In this document: piece by piece, positions 1 to 8,057 of the stretch
Numbering within the stretch: the first letter of the stretch is position 1
Layout: each line of letters opens with the position of its first letter
From: Longirhabdus pacifica
Lineage (GTDB): Bacteria > Bacillota > Bacilli > Paenibacillales > DSM-105158
NCBI RefSeq assembly: GCF_004115085.1
Contig: NZ_QXJP01000001.1
Coordinates: forward strand, 248,001 to 312,000
Length of the DNA: 64,000 nt
Reading direction: 5' to 3'
The notes under the pieces: model-generated
What the model was told of the DNA's origin: nothing
The model's input: the letters and a program-made list of their open reading frames with translations, nothing else
Database searches by the model: none
Translations under genes and position numbers: made by a program

Positions 1-508
1 GACTGTTTGCCCCACTCGCTGTCGTTTGACTTCCCTCCGCATGGGAGGCCGAGCCACTAGCTACAGTAAGAAATCCCTCCGCATGTCCAGCAAACGCATT
101 TACTTCCACAGTGGTTCCAAACCCTTCACTATGGGCGTTACTTCCACGAGCTATCGTGTTGGTGCCTTCACTGTGCGAACTCCCTCCTATGGCTCTGGTG
201 TTAGTGCCTTCACTATGCGAGGCTAATCCTTGTGACTGTGTTAATGACCCCTCCGCATGCGAATTACTACCGATCGCAGTATTGCTTCCTCCCTCGGCAT
301 GACTATTTGCTCCATTCGCTGTCGTATTTGCGCCTTCCGCATGGGAGCAACTTCCGTTGGCTACCGTGTCACACCCTTCACTGTGGCTACCAAATCCGTT
401 CGCCGTAGTACCTGCACCTTCGGCTAACGATGCTTCTCCGTTCGCAAACGTGTTTTGACCGAGCGCGGTGGAGCATATATTAATGTCGTCATTCCGGTTA
501 CAACTCAT
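1..508 (-). CDS. SHAEG-repeat (YadA-head-like) surface or spore protein, 3' end outside window
   Basis: Reading the minus strand from the ATG at 508 gives 169 open codons to the window edge. A strong AAGGAGG (minus strand of 516-522) sits 7 nt upstream. After about 25 residues (MSCNRNDDINIC...) the protein is a nearly exact 14-residue repeat of the form SHAEGxxTxAxGxx: about nine copies with variants SHSEG, AHSEG and GHAEG. One interval is 16 residues. This is the signature of the YadA-type left-handed parallel beta-roll. In Gram-positive bacteria such repeats occur in phage-tail, peptidase-G2-type and spore/exosporium-type proteins. No signal peptide precedes the repeats and the start is Cys-containing, which argues against a classical autotransporter. 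The C-terminal part that would decide the family is missing. The repeat class is clear; the biological role is unknown. Confidence 0.8.
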   Translation of the reverse strand, partial: MSCNRNDDINICSTALGQNTFANGEASLAEGAGTTANGFGSHSEGCDTVANGSCSHAEGANTTANGANSHAEGGSNTAIGSNSHAEGSLTQSQGLASHSEGTNTRAIGGSSHSEGTNTIARGSNAHSEGFGTTVEVNAFAGHAEGFLTVASGSASHAEGSQTTASGANS

Positions 509-1012
509 TATTTTTCCTCCTTCATATGAATAGACTTCTATACCGTATGTCACTATAGGGAAATGCGTATGGGCGGTTGACTATACCGAGGAGTAAAATA
601 GAAAAGATTCCAGGCGTATTCATATAGTAGAGAAACTTTACAACAATAAGCAGGAATTTAGCGTAAGTTGTAGAAGTAAAAGAATAATAGTATTTTAAAC
701 TTTCATATTTTACTCACCTTTGATGCTCACAAAAGCCCTCCTCCTCATGTAGGGCAATGACTCCAATGAACACACTTATCTACCAAGACACACTAACATG
801 ACTTTATATAAGAAAATGATAGTCATCACCTGTTGTCTACTTCCATCATGCATATGATTCTGAAAACGCTTTAGATGTAAATCATGCATACAATAACTTC
901 TCATAACAAATAAAACCAATTTTATTTTCTATCCATATCATTCATGTCGTGAACAGCTCACGCATATGTTATAGGTGGAACAACAATAATTAGCTGTCCA
1001 TGCTTTCTTTTA

Positions 1013-1063
1013 TGTTCTCTTTTTCACAATACAATGCGTGTGCTATTGTTCTCTTTTTCACAA
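1013..1063. repeat. 17-bp direct repeat upstream of fixA
   Basis: TGTTCTCTTTTTCACAA occurs exactly at 1013-1029 and again at 1047-1063, so the copies start 34 bp apart, close to three helical turns. They lie 90-140 bp upstream of the fixA start. This fits a pair of regulator binding sites for the fix operon, but no known consensus was recognised. Confidence 0.5.
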
Positions 1064-1080
1064 CATGCTAGCGGTGTATG

Positions 1081-1103
1081 GTTGAAATCTTATCCATTTC
1101 AAC
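1081..1103. promoter_or_regulatory. Perfect inverted repeat upstream of fixA (possible operator)
   Basis: GTTGAAAT and ATTTCAAC form perfect 8-bp arms around a 7-nt spacer, about 50 bp before the fixA start. No T run follows, so a terminator is unlikely. An operator or leader hairpin is inferred. Confidence 0.45.
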
Positions 1104-1150
1104 TTTCAAAATAAAAAAATGAAAAAACAACATGGATTGGAGGGATGTGA

Positions 1151-1981
1151 ATGCTTCACATCGTCGCCTGTATTAAGCAGGTACCTGATACAAAAGTGAT
1201 TAAATTAAATCCGAAAACGAATACCATGGATCGAACCAGTGCACCGGCAATTTTAAATCCTTATGATGCGCATGCCGTGGAAGAAGCAGTACGTCTGAAA
1301 AACAAATATGGTGGGATCGTTTCCGTCTTAACGATGGGACCTCCACCAGCAGTAAAAGCAATAAGGAAATGCATTGAAATTGGCGCAGACGAAGGATACA
1401 TGATTAGTGATCGTGCCTTTGCGGGTGCGGATACGTTAGCGACGAGCTACGCCTTGACGAAAGCATTGGAAAAAATTCAGAAAGACACACCGATTGATCT
1501 CATTATTTGCGGCAAAATGACCATTGATGGAGACACAGGACAAGTCGGACCAGGCATCGCCAGAAGACTAGATATGCCACCGTTAACGAATGTGAACAAA
1601 GTAGTAGAAGTGAACAAAGAAGAGCAGTTTGCCATCATTCACCGCAAATTGGAAGATGGTCATGAAGTGATTCAAACTGCATTACCGTGCTTATTTTCGG
1701 TAGAAAAGGAGATTAACGAAGTTCCTTTTTCACCGCTTCCTCATATGATCAAAGCAGCAAGGTACAAACCTACCATATGGGCTGTCAGTGATTTGGAAGA
1801 TGTGGACAAGACGCAACTAGGTTTGAAAGGTTCTCCTACCATCGTGTCCAAAGTGTGGCCACCAGAAAAGCCAAAAGGCGGGGAAATACTAGACGGTTCT
1901 CCGCAAGAAAAAGTAGAACAGATTTTAAGTATGGTACTAGAGAAAAAAGAATTGTTTCAGCAGCATAAGGAGGGAGTGTAA
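1151..1981 (+). CDS. fixA: Electron transfer flavoprotein beta subunit FixA
   Basis: 276 aa. This is the small subunit of the FixAB electron transfer flavoprotein, which together with FixC and FixX passes electrons from NADH to quinone and to a low-potential acceptor (flavin-based electron bifurcation). The N-terminus (MLHIVACIKQVPDT) and the central KMTIDGDTGQVGPGIARRL segment are typical of the FixA/EtfB family, and the length is close to the family norm. The ATG has a GGAGG-like site at about 1139-1145. The stop overlaps the fixB start (TAATG), so the genes are translationally coupled. The gene order fixA-B-C-X is what separates this set from ordinary fatty-acid-oxidation Etf pairs. No nitrogenase gene is visible, so the use in this organism is open. 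Confidence 0.92.
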   Translation: MLHIVACIKQVPDTKVIKLNPKTNTMDRTSAPAILNPYDAHAVEEAVRLKNKYGGIVSVLTMGPPPAVKAIRKCIEIGADEGYMISDRAFAGADTLATSYALTKALEKIQKDTPIDLIICGKMTIDGDTGQVGPGIARRLDMPPLTNVNKVVEVNKEEQFAIIHRKLEDGHEVIQTALPCLFSVEKEINEVPFSPLPHMIKAARYKPTIWAVSDLEDVDKTQLGLKGSPTIVSKVWPPEKPKGGEILDGSPQEKVEQILSMVLEKKELFQQHKEGV

Positions 1982-3003
1982 TGGATCTTTCACAATACGT
2001 AGGCGTGTGGGTATTTATTGAAGTGAATGATGGAGTTATCGCTCCTGTTTCGCTGGAACTGCTAGGGGAAGGGCGCAAGTTAGCAGACAAAAGAAACGTC
2101 CCGTTAGCAGGATTAATGATTGGGAATCAAGTAACACACTTGTCACAATCACTATTTCACTACGGAGCAGATAGTGTATATGTATATGATGACCCTATTT
2201 TCAAATATTATCGCACCGAGTCCTATATGAAAGCCGTCATTGCCTGTGCAGAAGAACATAAACCAGAAATTATACTATATGGTGCAACCGCGACGGGAAA
2301 AGACTTGGCTAGTGCTGTAGCAACCGATTTAGAAACAGGTCTTACTGCAGATACGACGGTGTTAGATGTAGACGCAGAAAGCGGTCTATTGCTCGCCAGT
2401 CGCCCAGCTTTCGGTGGAAATATTATGGCGACGATTCTTTGTAAAAAGCACCGCCCACAAATGGCAACCGTAAGACCGAAAGTGATGAGGGCATGTGAGC
2501 CAGATACAGCAAAAAGCGGGGAACTCATACAGAAATCTATCGACGTAAAGGAAGAAGATTTAAGAACAAAAGTATTAGAGATTGTAAGGGAAACGAAGAA
2601 AGTAGCACGCATTGACGAAGCAGATATTATCGTGGCTGGCGGTAAAGGGTTAGGCAGCAAAGATGGATTTGCCATGATTCATGAGCTAGCAAAAGTGCTG
2701 GGCGGTGCCGTTGGCGCCAGCCGTGATGCTGTAGAAGCAAACTGGATTGATCATCATCATCAAGTGGGTCAAACGGGCGTGACGGTGACTCCGAAAATTT
2801 ATTTTGCCATTGCTATCTCAGGTGCCATACAGCATCTTGTCGGTATGCAGAATTCAGGTTTAATTATTGCGATCAACAAAGACCCAGATGCCGCTATTTT
2901 TCAGTCCTGTCATTACGGTATCGTCGGTGACGCATTCGAAATTGTCCCGATGTTAATTGAAGCATTTGATAAAGCACTGCACAAGGAGGTACAGTATGGG
3001 TGA
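1981..3003 (+). CDS. fixB: Electron transfer flavoprotein alpha subunit FixB
   Basis: 340 aa. Partner of FixA. The N-terminal domain (about 1-190) is the EtfA Rossmann-like half. The C-terminal half carries the FAD-binding EtfA signature: GGKGLG near residue 221, then GASRDAVEANW and the HHHQVGQTGVTVTPK stretch, ending in INKDPDAAIFQ before the usual alpha-subunit tail. The start codon shares a base with the fixA stop, and the end overlaps fixC by 8 nt, so the four genes are probably one transcript. In bifurcating EtfAB this subunit holds the flavin that hands the high-potential electron to the quinone branch; that is family knowledge, not seen in the sequence. Confidence 0.92.
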   Translation: MDLSQYVGVWVFIEVNDGVIAPVSLELLGEGRKLADKRNVPLAGLMIGNQVTHLSQSLFHYGADSVYVYDDPIFKYYRTESYMKAVIACAEEHKPEIILYGATATGKDLASAVATDLETGLTADTTVLDVDAESGLLLASRPAFGGNIMATILCKKHRPQMATVRPKVMRACEPDTAKSGELIQKSIDVKEEDLRTKVLEIVRETKKVARIDEADIIVAGGKGLGSKDGFAMIHELAKVLGGAVGASRDAVEANWIDHHHQVGQTGVTVTPKIYFAIAISGAIQHLVGMQNSGLIIAINKDPDAAIFQSCHYGIVGDAFEIVPMLIEAFDKALHKEVQYG

Positions 3004-4291
3004 GAAATTTGATGTCATTATCGTAGGTGCTGGTCCAGCGGGTACAGCATGTGCCTATACACTGGCAAAGTCAGGAGTTAGTGTACTGCTTGTAGAGCGA
3101 GGAGAATATCCAGGTTCGAAAAACGTCATGGGCGGCGTGTTATATCGCAAAATGATGGAAGACGTTATCCCAGAATTTTATAAAGAAGCACCGATTGAAA
3201 GACAAATCGTAGAACAGCGCTTCATGATGCTCGATGAACAATCCGCGGTCACCTTCAGTTACAAAGGGATGGAATGGGATCAAGAGCCGTTTAACAACTT
3301 CACCGTACTTCGTGCTAAATTTGATCAATGGTTCGCAAATAAAGCGGTGGAACAAGGCGCCGTACTTGTCAATGAAACGGTAGTAGAGAGTTGTATCGTG
3401 GAGGATGGTAAAGTTGTTGGTATTCGTACCGATCGTCCAGATGGTGAAGTATATGCCGATGTGGTGGTGCTCGCCGATGGTGTTAACTCGTTATTAGCGA
3501 AGTCTTTAGGCTTCCATAAAGAATTTCGTCCTGACGAAGTCGCGCTTGCCGTCATGGAAGTTTTAAAATTAGATAAAAAAATAATTGAAGATCGCTTCAG
3601 TTTAGAAGGCAACCAAGGTTGTACATTTGAAATTTTTGGTGATTCTACAAAAGGAATATTAGGAACAGCTTGGCTATATACGAATAAAAGCAGCATAAAT
3701 ATAGGTGTTGGTGCAATGCTTTCTGGTCTCATTAAACATAAAATAAAACCATACCAACTTTTAGATTATGTGAAAAATCATCCGATACTCCGTAAATACA
3801 TTCAAGGCGTGGAGCAGCAAGAGTATTTAGCGCATCTCATTCCAGAAGGTGGGTTTCACTCCATGCCCCAAATCGTCGGGGATGGCGTATTAGTTGTTGG
3901 GGATGCTGCACAGCTCGTGAATGCCATTCATCGTGAAGGGTCGAATATGGCCATGACATCGGGAGTGCTTGCTGCTGAAACGATCATGGCTGCCAAGGAA
4001 AGAGAAGATTATTCTACTGCGACCCTAGATAGTTATCGGGTAAACTTATTAAACAGTTTCGTTGGTAAAGACTTAAAGAAATATAAAGATGCGACGCATC
4101 ATTTTGAAAAATTCCCGCACTATTTTGAAAAATATATTCCCATGATGAACAAAGCAGCAGGACAAATGTTGACGATAGACGGAACTCCGAAAAAAGACAA
4201 ACAGAAAAAAATATGGAAAGAGATGGGGACAGCGGGACAGAAATTCAGCATGGCGAAAGATGCCATTAAAGCTTGGAGGGTGATGAAATGA
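2996..4291 (+). CDS. fixC: FixC, ETF:quinone-type FAD oxidoreductase
   Basis: 431 aa from the ATG at 2996, which has AAGGAGGT at 2983-2990. An in-frame start 39 nt further upstream would lie deep in fixB without a ribosome site and was not used. The N-terminus holds the FAD dinucleotide-binding fingerprint (IIVGAGPAGTACA...LLVERG, residues about 7-36). A second flavin motif, GVLVVGDAAQLVN, lies near residue 300. The family is the geranylgeranyl-reductase/ETF-quinone oxidoreductase group. The protein should be membrane associated and reduce quinone with electrons from FixAB. It overlaps fixB by 8 nt and fixX by 4 nt (ATGA). Confidence 0.92.
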   Translation: MGEKFDVIIVGAGPAGTACAYTLAKSGVSVLLVERGEYPGSKNVMGGVLYRKMMEDVIPEFYKEAPIERQIVEQRFMMLDEQSAVTFSYKGMEWDQEPFNNFTVLRAKFDQWFANKAVEQGAVLVNETVVESCIVEDGKVVGIRTDRPDGEVYADVVVLADGVNSLLAKSLGFHKEFRPDEVALAVMEVLKLDKKIIEDRFSLEGNQGCTFEIFGDSTKGILGTAWLYTNKSSINIGVGAMLSGLIKHKIKPYQLLDYVKNHPILRKYIQGVEQQEYLAHLIPEGGFHSMPQIVGDGVLVVGDAAQLVNAIHREGSNMAMTSGVLAAETIMAAKEREDYSTATLDSYRVNLLNSFVGKDLKKYKDATHHFEKFPHYFEKYIPMMNKAAGQMLTIDGTPKKDKQKKIWKEMGTAGQKFSMAKDAIKAWRVMK

Positions 4292-4584
4292 GTGACAAGA
4301 CTAATGTGCAATCCATCGAGGAAAAGCAATATCTTGTACGCTTCAAGGCCAATACAGAATCTCACTTGCACGTATTAGATTCCGATGTGTGTGCAACCAA
4401 ATGTCCAGACAAAATCTGTACCATTTTTTGCCCAGCAGAAGTGTACAAATGGGAAGATATCCGAATGCATGTAGGGTATGAAGGATGTCATGAATGTGGC
4501 AGTTGCCGCATAGGCTGCCCGCATGAGAATATAAAATGGGAATACCCAAAAGGTGGTCACGGTATTATATTTAGATTGGGGTAA
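4288..4584 (+). CDS. fixX: FixX ferredoxin-like protein
   Basis: 98 aa from the ATG overlapping the fixC stop (ATGA), with GGAGGGTGA just upstream; an earlier in-frame start at 4273 lies inside that ribosome site. It has two cysteine groups, CATKCPDKICTIFCP near residue 36 and CHECGSCRIGCPH near residue 68, enough for two [4Fe-4S] clusters. FixX acts as the iron-sulfur partner of FixC, as the fused ferredoxin domain does in mitochondrial ETF:quinone oxidoreductase. It is the last recognised gene of the fixABCX operon, with one small gene 5 nt behind it. Confidence 0.92.
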   Translation: MSDKTNVQSIEEKQYLVRFKANTESHLHVLDSDVCATKCPDKICTIFCPAEVYKWEDIRMHVGYEGCHECGSCRIGCPHENIKWEYPKGGHGIIFRLG

Positions 4585-4589
4585 CCACG

Positions 4590-4784
4590 ATGATCAAAGT
4601 CGGAGATGTAGTGACCTATAGATTAGACGGTACAATTGGAACTGTCGTAGATGTGAAAAGGGATAAAATACAGATCGTTTGGGAAGATGGTTTTACTTCT
4701 TGGGAGACGCGTCAAAGTATACTCAAAAATGAAGACGAATTTATTTACTATCAGTTCAAAATTAATGAGCTATTGAATGATTAA
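4590..4784 (+). CDS. Small conserved-looking protein co-transcribed with fixABCX
   Basis: 64 aa, starting 5 nt after fixX, so probably the last cistron of the fix operon and coupled to fixX. I do not recognise a family. The sequence (VGDVVTYRLDGTIGTVVDV...IQIVWEDGFTSWE) alternates glycines, valines and charged residues as in a small SH3/KOW-like beta barrel. It has no cysteine, signal peptide or membrane segment. The ribosome site is weak (TTGGGG about 10 nt upstream). Whether it is part of FixABCX function or only a passenger cannot be told. Confidence 0.6.
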   Translation: MIKVGDVVTYRLDGTIGTVVDVKRDKIQIVWEDGFTSWETRQSILKNEDEFIYYQFKINELLND

Positions 4785-4797
4785 GTGTACATCCACC

Positions 4798-4823
4798 TTT
4801 ACGCCTGGCTACTGAGGCGTAAA
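4798..4823. repeat. Solitary copy of the TTTACGCC hairpin element
   Basis: TTTACGCC and GGCGTAAA form perfect 8-bp arms around TGGCTACTGA. With its flanks it matches, at all but a few bases, the core of the tandem repeats at 41649-42058. It lies just after the fix operon, before the terminator, and appears to be a truncated member of that family. Confidence 0.75.
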
Positions 4824-4860
4824 CTTGTCTCTCATTATGTCTATAATATATAGAAGGAAA

Positions 4861-4890
4861 AGGCCGCTCAGGAATGAGTGGCTTTTTGTT
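4861..4890 (+). terminator. Rho-independent terminator after the fix operon
   Basis: GCCGCTCA-GGAA-TGAGTGGC, an 8-bp stem with one G-U pair, is followed by TTTTTGTT. It ends the fixABCX plus small-gene transcript. Confidence 0.8.
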
Positions 4891-5077
4891 GTTACATTGC
4901 TATTGTTATTGGTAATACTTTCTATGGTATTGTATTTTTTCTCATCCTTTTCACATACATTCACCGTAAAATTGTTAGATGTTTGTCGCATACTAAATAA
5001 GTAAGGAAAGCACACTTAAAAAAGACGTTAGGTGACAAGGGACTTCATCCATTATAATGGGTGATGAGGTGATGACA

Positions 5078-5752
5078 GTGAAGCATATTTTTGTTGCAGA
5101 TGATGAGCGTAACATTAGAAATATATTAGAAAAGTTTTTAGTAAAAGAAGGATACCGTGTGACATTGTTTCATGATGGCACACAAATTGCACAAGAGGTA
5201 GAGCGCCTCCAGCCAGATTTATTAGTATTAGATATTATGATGCCGCATGTAGATGGGCTAGAAGTGTGCCGTGATATTCGTGCTAAAAGTGATATTCCTA
5301 TTATTTTTGTATCAGCTAGAGATGAAGAATTAGACCGCGTACTAGGGTTAGAGCTAGGTGCAGATGATTATTTAACGAAGCCCTTCAGCCCAAGAGAGCT
5401 CGTTGTTCGCATCAAAAATATATTTAAAAGAATACATATGCCGCAAAAAAATGAGCCAGATTTGCAAATCAAAGATGTGCGTCTATTACTGGAGCAGCGT
5501 AAAGTGCAAGTAAAGAATCAAGAAATTTCACTGACAGGGAAAGAATATGAGCTGTTGTCTCACTTCATTCAAAATAAAAATATGCCCTTTACACGAGAGC
5601 AGTTAATTGAAAAAATTTGGGGATACGATTACGTTGGCGATGGAAGAATAATTGATGATCTCATTAAACGAATACGTAAAAAGTTGGCACAATGTAAATC
5701 TGAATTAGAAATCACTACAGTATGGGGCTATGGCTATCGTGTGGATGAATAA
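5078..5752 (+). CDS. OmpR/PhoB-family response regulator
   Basis: About 225 aa. The receiver domain has the acidic pair in FVADDE, the phospho-acceptor Asp in LVLDIMMPHVDG (residue 52 from the chosen start) and the Lys of TKPFSP. The C-terminal half is an OmpR winged helix (LTGKEYELLSHF...GYDYVGDGRIIDDLIKRIRKKL...TVWGYGYRVDE). The GTG at 5078 is preferred because GAGGTGAT at 5066-5073 is correctly spaced. ATGs at 5057 and 5072 are alternatives, but the first overlaps a TATAAT and has no ribosome site. The end overlaps the sensor kinase gene. It is the DNA-binding output of this two-component system; the signal is unknown. Confidence 0.88.
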   Translation: MKHIFVADDERNIRNILEKFLVKEGYRVTLFHDGTQIAQEVERLQPDLLVLDIMMPHVDGLEVCRDIRAKSDIPIIFVSARDEELDRVLGLELGADDYLTKPFSPRELVVRIKNIFKRIHMPQKNEPDLQIKDVRLLLEQRKVQVKNQEISLTGKEYELLSHFIQNKNMPFTREQLIEKIWGYDYVGDGRIIDDLIKRIRKKLAQCKSELEITTVWGYGYRVDE

Positions 5753-7202
5753 ATTGAAAATTGGTCAAAAATTGTTTTTGAGTTATTTTCTTATTATTAG
5801 TTTGTTTTTTTTCGTCACCGTGCTTTCCTTTAACATGATCTCGTATAACCATTTAGTCAAACAAGCACAAGAAGATTTGCAAAAAGAAGGAAATAAGATT
5901 GCTTCCGTGCTGGAAAGTAGCTATAATGGACCGCTAACTTCTAGGTTGCTCCAACAGTTTTTTGAAAAAAATCGTAAAATGCCGCTCATTAACCGACGTG
6001 CCATACTGGATGTGCAGTTTTTTGTCATGAACAATGACGGGGACATTTTATATGCTAATGCAAACGAATCCGTTGTAGATATTTGGTTACAAGATAAAAA
6101 TAATTTTTCCAAACAATATGTGTCTCAGCAGCTTGCCATTACCGACTATGAAAACCAAATGCTCGGTACTATTTTTATGTTTACAGAAATTGAAGGATTG
6201 CAAGAAGTGAATGCCATGATGTGGAACACGCTCTTCATCAGTCTGGCTATATCCGCCATCCTTGCCATTTTGGTTGGATATATGATGCAGCGCAATATTA
6301 CAAACCCTGTTCGTTTGCTAAATGGCTACATGAAAAAATTTAGTTTAAAGGCAAAACAAGCACCACTGTCTATGAAAGGCAATGATGAAATAAAAGAGCT
6401 ATCCGATACGTTTCAAGAGTTGACGACACGGTTACAATCGTATGACATTGACCAAAAACAGTTTTTGCAAAATGCCTCTCATGAATTGAAAACGCCATTG
6501 ATGGCGATACAAGGGAATGCCGAAGCTATTATGGACGAGATTGTGACAGGAGAAGATGCTACGCAAAGCTTAAACATCATCATACAAGAATGCCAACGAT
6601 TAAAGTTGCTCGTAGAAGAAATAAGTTACTTAACCCGGTTGCAAACAGTAGAAGAAACGTTCCGTTTTCAAGAGGAAAATATTCATGTTATTTTGGATGA
6701 AACGATTCAAAGTATGAAGCCATTACTAGACCAAAACCATATCACATTAAATTGGAATAGCGAAGTATATCAAAATATGATCTGTGATCCAGATAAACTG
6801 AAGCAAACATTTATCAATGTAATTAGTAACAGTATCCGATATGCGAAAAGCAACATTGATCTGCAATTATTGCAGGAGAAACAAAACATGATGATTACCA
6901 TAAGCGATGATGGGCCTGGTTTTAAAGCGGGAGACGAACAAAAGATTTTCCAACGTTTTTACAAAGGGGAGCAAGGTGGAACAGGAATAGGACTAGCGAT
7001 AGCAAAAGTCATTGTAGAAAAGCATGGTGGCACCATTATCGCTAAGGCAAATCAACCACATGGCGCGCTTTTTGAAATAACATTACCCATTCAATATGGA
7101 AGTAACAAGAAAATCACAAAAAGTGTAAACAACAAAAAAGCTATGATAGGAAAGAAGAGGGGAAATAATGAACAATTTTCACATAAAGAACGAAATAAGT
7201 GA
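5745..7202 (+). CDS. Membrane sensor histidine kinase
   Basis: 485 aa from the ATG at 5745, overlapping the response-regulator stop. Two membrane segments (residues about 10-32 and 160-182) flank an extracytoplasmic sensor of about 130 residues. A HAMP linker follows. The HisKA box is NASHELKTPL with His near 246, and the HATPase boxes are NVISNSIRYA, ISDDGPGF and GGTGIGLAIA. It should autophosphorylate and pass phosphate to the adjacent regulator. The last 30 residues are Lys/Asn rich and overlap the next gene by 35 nt. The layout matches many Bacillaceae cell-envelope kinases, but the stimulus cannot be read from the sequence. Confidence 0.88.
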   Translation: MNKLKIGQKLFLSYFLIISLFFFVTVLSFNMISYNHLVKQAQEDLQKEGNKIASVLESSYNGPLTSRLLQQFFEKNRKMPLINRRAILDVQFFVMNNDGDILYANANESVVDIWLQDKNNFSKQYVSQQLAITDYENQMLGTIFMFTEIEGLQEVNAMMWNTLFISLAISAILAILVGYMMQRNITNPVRLLNGYMKKFSLKAKQAPLSMKGNDEIKELSDTFQELTTRLQSYDIDQKQFLQNASHELKTPLMAIQGNAEAIMDEIVTGEDATQSLNIIIQECQRLKLLVEEISYLTRLQTVEETFRFQEENIHVILDETIQSMKPLLDQNHITLNWNSEVYQNMICDPDKLKQTFINVISNSIRYAKSNIDLQLLQEKQNMMITISDDGPGFKAGDEQKIFQRFYKGEQGGTGIGLAIAKVIVEKHGGTIIAKANQPHGALFEITLPIQYGSNKKITKSVNNKKAMIGKKRGNNEQFSHKERNK

Positions 7203-7956
7203 TCACGAGCATGTATTGCAAAAAAAATGGCGTGTTATAATTAACCCTTTTTTAGCACTTTCATTTCAGAAAAAAGATCTTGCTTGGGGAATATTAGGTT
7301 TACTGACATCGTGGTTAGCGTTTTTTGTATGGGGTATCATGACCAAAAACAAGCTCATTGAGAACGCTAAAAATTTTCCGAACGAAGCAGGGGAAAAGTT
7401 ATCTGAAGTGATCAACGAGATTATAGGCAATCAAGGTGGAGGTTTACTAGGCTTATTTAACATAGAAGAACGCATTAAGCAAGCGATAGAAAATTATGAT
7501 TTTGGAAGTACGATTGGCGAATTTGGAAGCAGCTTTCCACTTGCACAAGATGCGCTGATCCTCGGTGGATTATCTCTTTTCGTATTGTTAAGTTCTATTT
7601 GGTTATTTGCCACCATGACTGGAGGAAGAAAACAATCGATTGTAGAACTGATAACAAAGTTAGGTAGTGCGCAGTTTTTTACTGGTATTGTATTTTTAAT
7701 CTCAGCAGCTTCTACGCTTGTATCACTCAGATTATCGATGTATGTACTGCTCCTTGCTTGTTTTATTGCTCTCATTGTTACGTTTATGATGGCGAAGGAT
7801 ATGTTCCAAATACCTTATCAGCGAATCATTATCTTTTCTGTATTAAGTATTGCTGTGTACAATGCGGTGGTGTTTTCTTTCATTCGCATGAAACTTGCAA
7901 GTTATCCTAACATTCCGAGTTTGCCAGAACTATTGCAGCGCATGTTTGGTGCGTAA
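7168..7956 (+). CDS. Polytopic membrane protein of unknown function in the two-component operon
   Basis: 262 aa. About 35 soluble residues (with NPFLALSFQKKDLAWG, a Yip1-like opening) precede the first membrane segment near residue 40. After a Gly/Glu-containing extracellular-type loop (about 65-125), four more hydrophobic segments follow, giving about five. AGAGGGG sits correctly before the ATG. It overlaps the 3' end of the kinase gene, so it is the third gene of that operon and may be a target or accessory of the sensor. A YIP1-like membrane family is possible but not certain. Confidence 0.65.
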   Translation: MNNFHIKNEISDHEHVLQKKWRVIINPFLALSFQKKDLAWGILGLLTSWLAFFVWGIMTKNKLIENAKNFPNEAGEKLSEVINEIIGNQGGGLLGLFNIEERIKQAIENYDFGSTIGEFGSSFPLAQDALILGGLSLFVLLSSIWLFATMTGGRKQSIVELITKLGSAQFFTGIVFLISAASTLVSLRLSMYVLLLACFIALIVTFMMAKDMFQIPYQRIIIFSVLSIAVYNAVVFSFIRMKLASYPNIPSLPELLQRMFGA

Positions 7957-8057
7957 ATGTGAGTACAATGGTACATTTGTTTTGCTGTATGGCATTACTA
8001 AATAGTTAGTATTTAGCTAGGAAAAGAGATCGTGTGACCAAGAAACGCCAACGTCTA

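Larger units (their letters stand above)
509..1150. other. Intergenic region between the SHAEG gene and fixA
   Basis: No gene was found in these 640 bases, which separate two divergent genes and should hold both promoters. I could not assign convincing -35/-10 pairs. The part nearest fixA holds a 17-bp direct repeat and a perfect inverted repeat, listed separately. A small hairpin (GCCCT...AGGGC followed by TTTT on the minus strand) lies near 735-755. Confidence 0.5.

Noticed and set aside
26..302. Two plus-strand ORFs at the left edge
   Set aside because: They are antisense shadows of the minus-strand SHAEG repeats; no ribosome site, composition explained by the repeats.
2957..2995. Upstream in-frame start for fixC
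   Set aside because: No ribosome site and deep overlap with fixB; the ATG at 2996 follows AAGGAGGT.
7998..8016. CTAAATA/TATTTAG hairpin between converging genes
   Set aside because: Only a 7-bp AT-only stem without T run; too weak to call a terminator.
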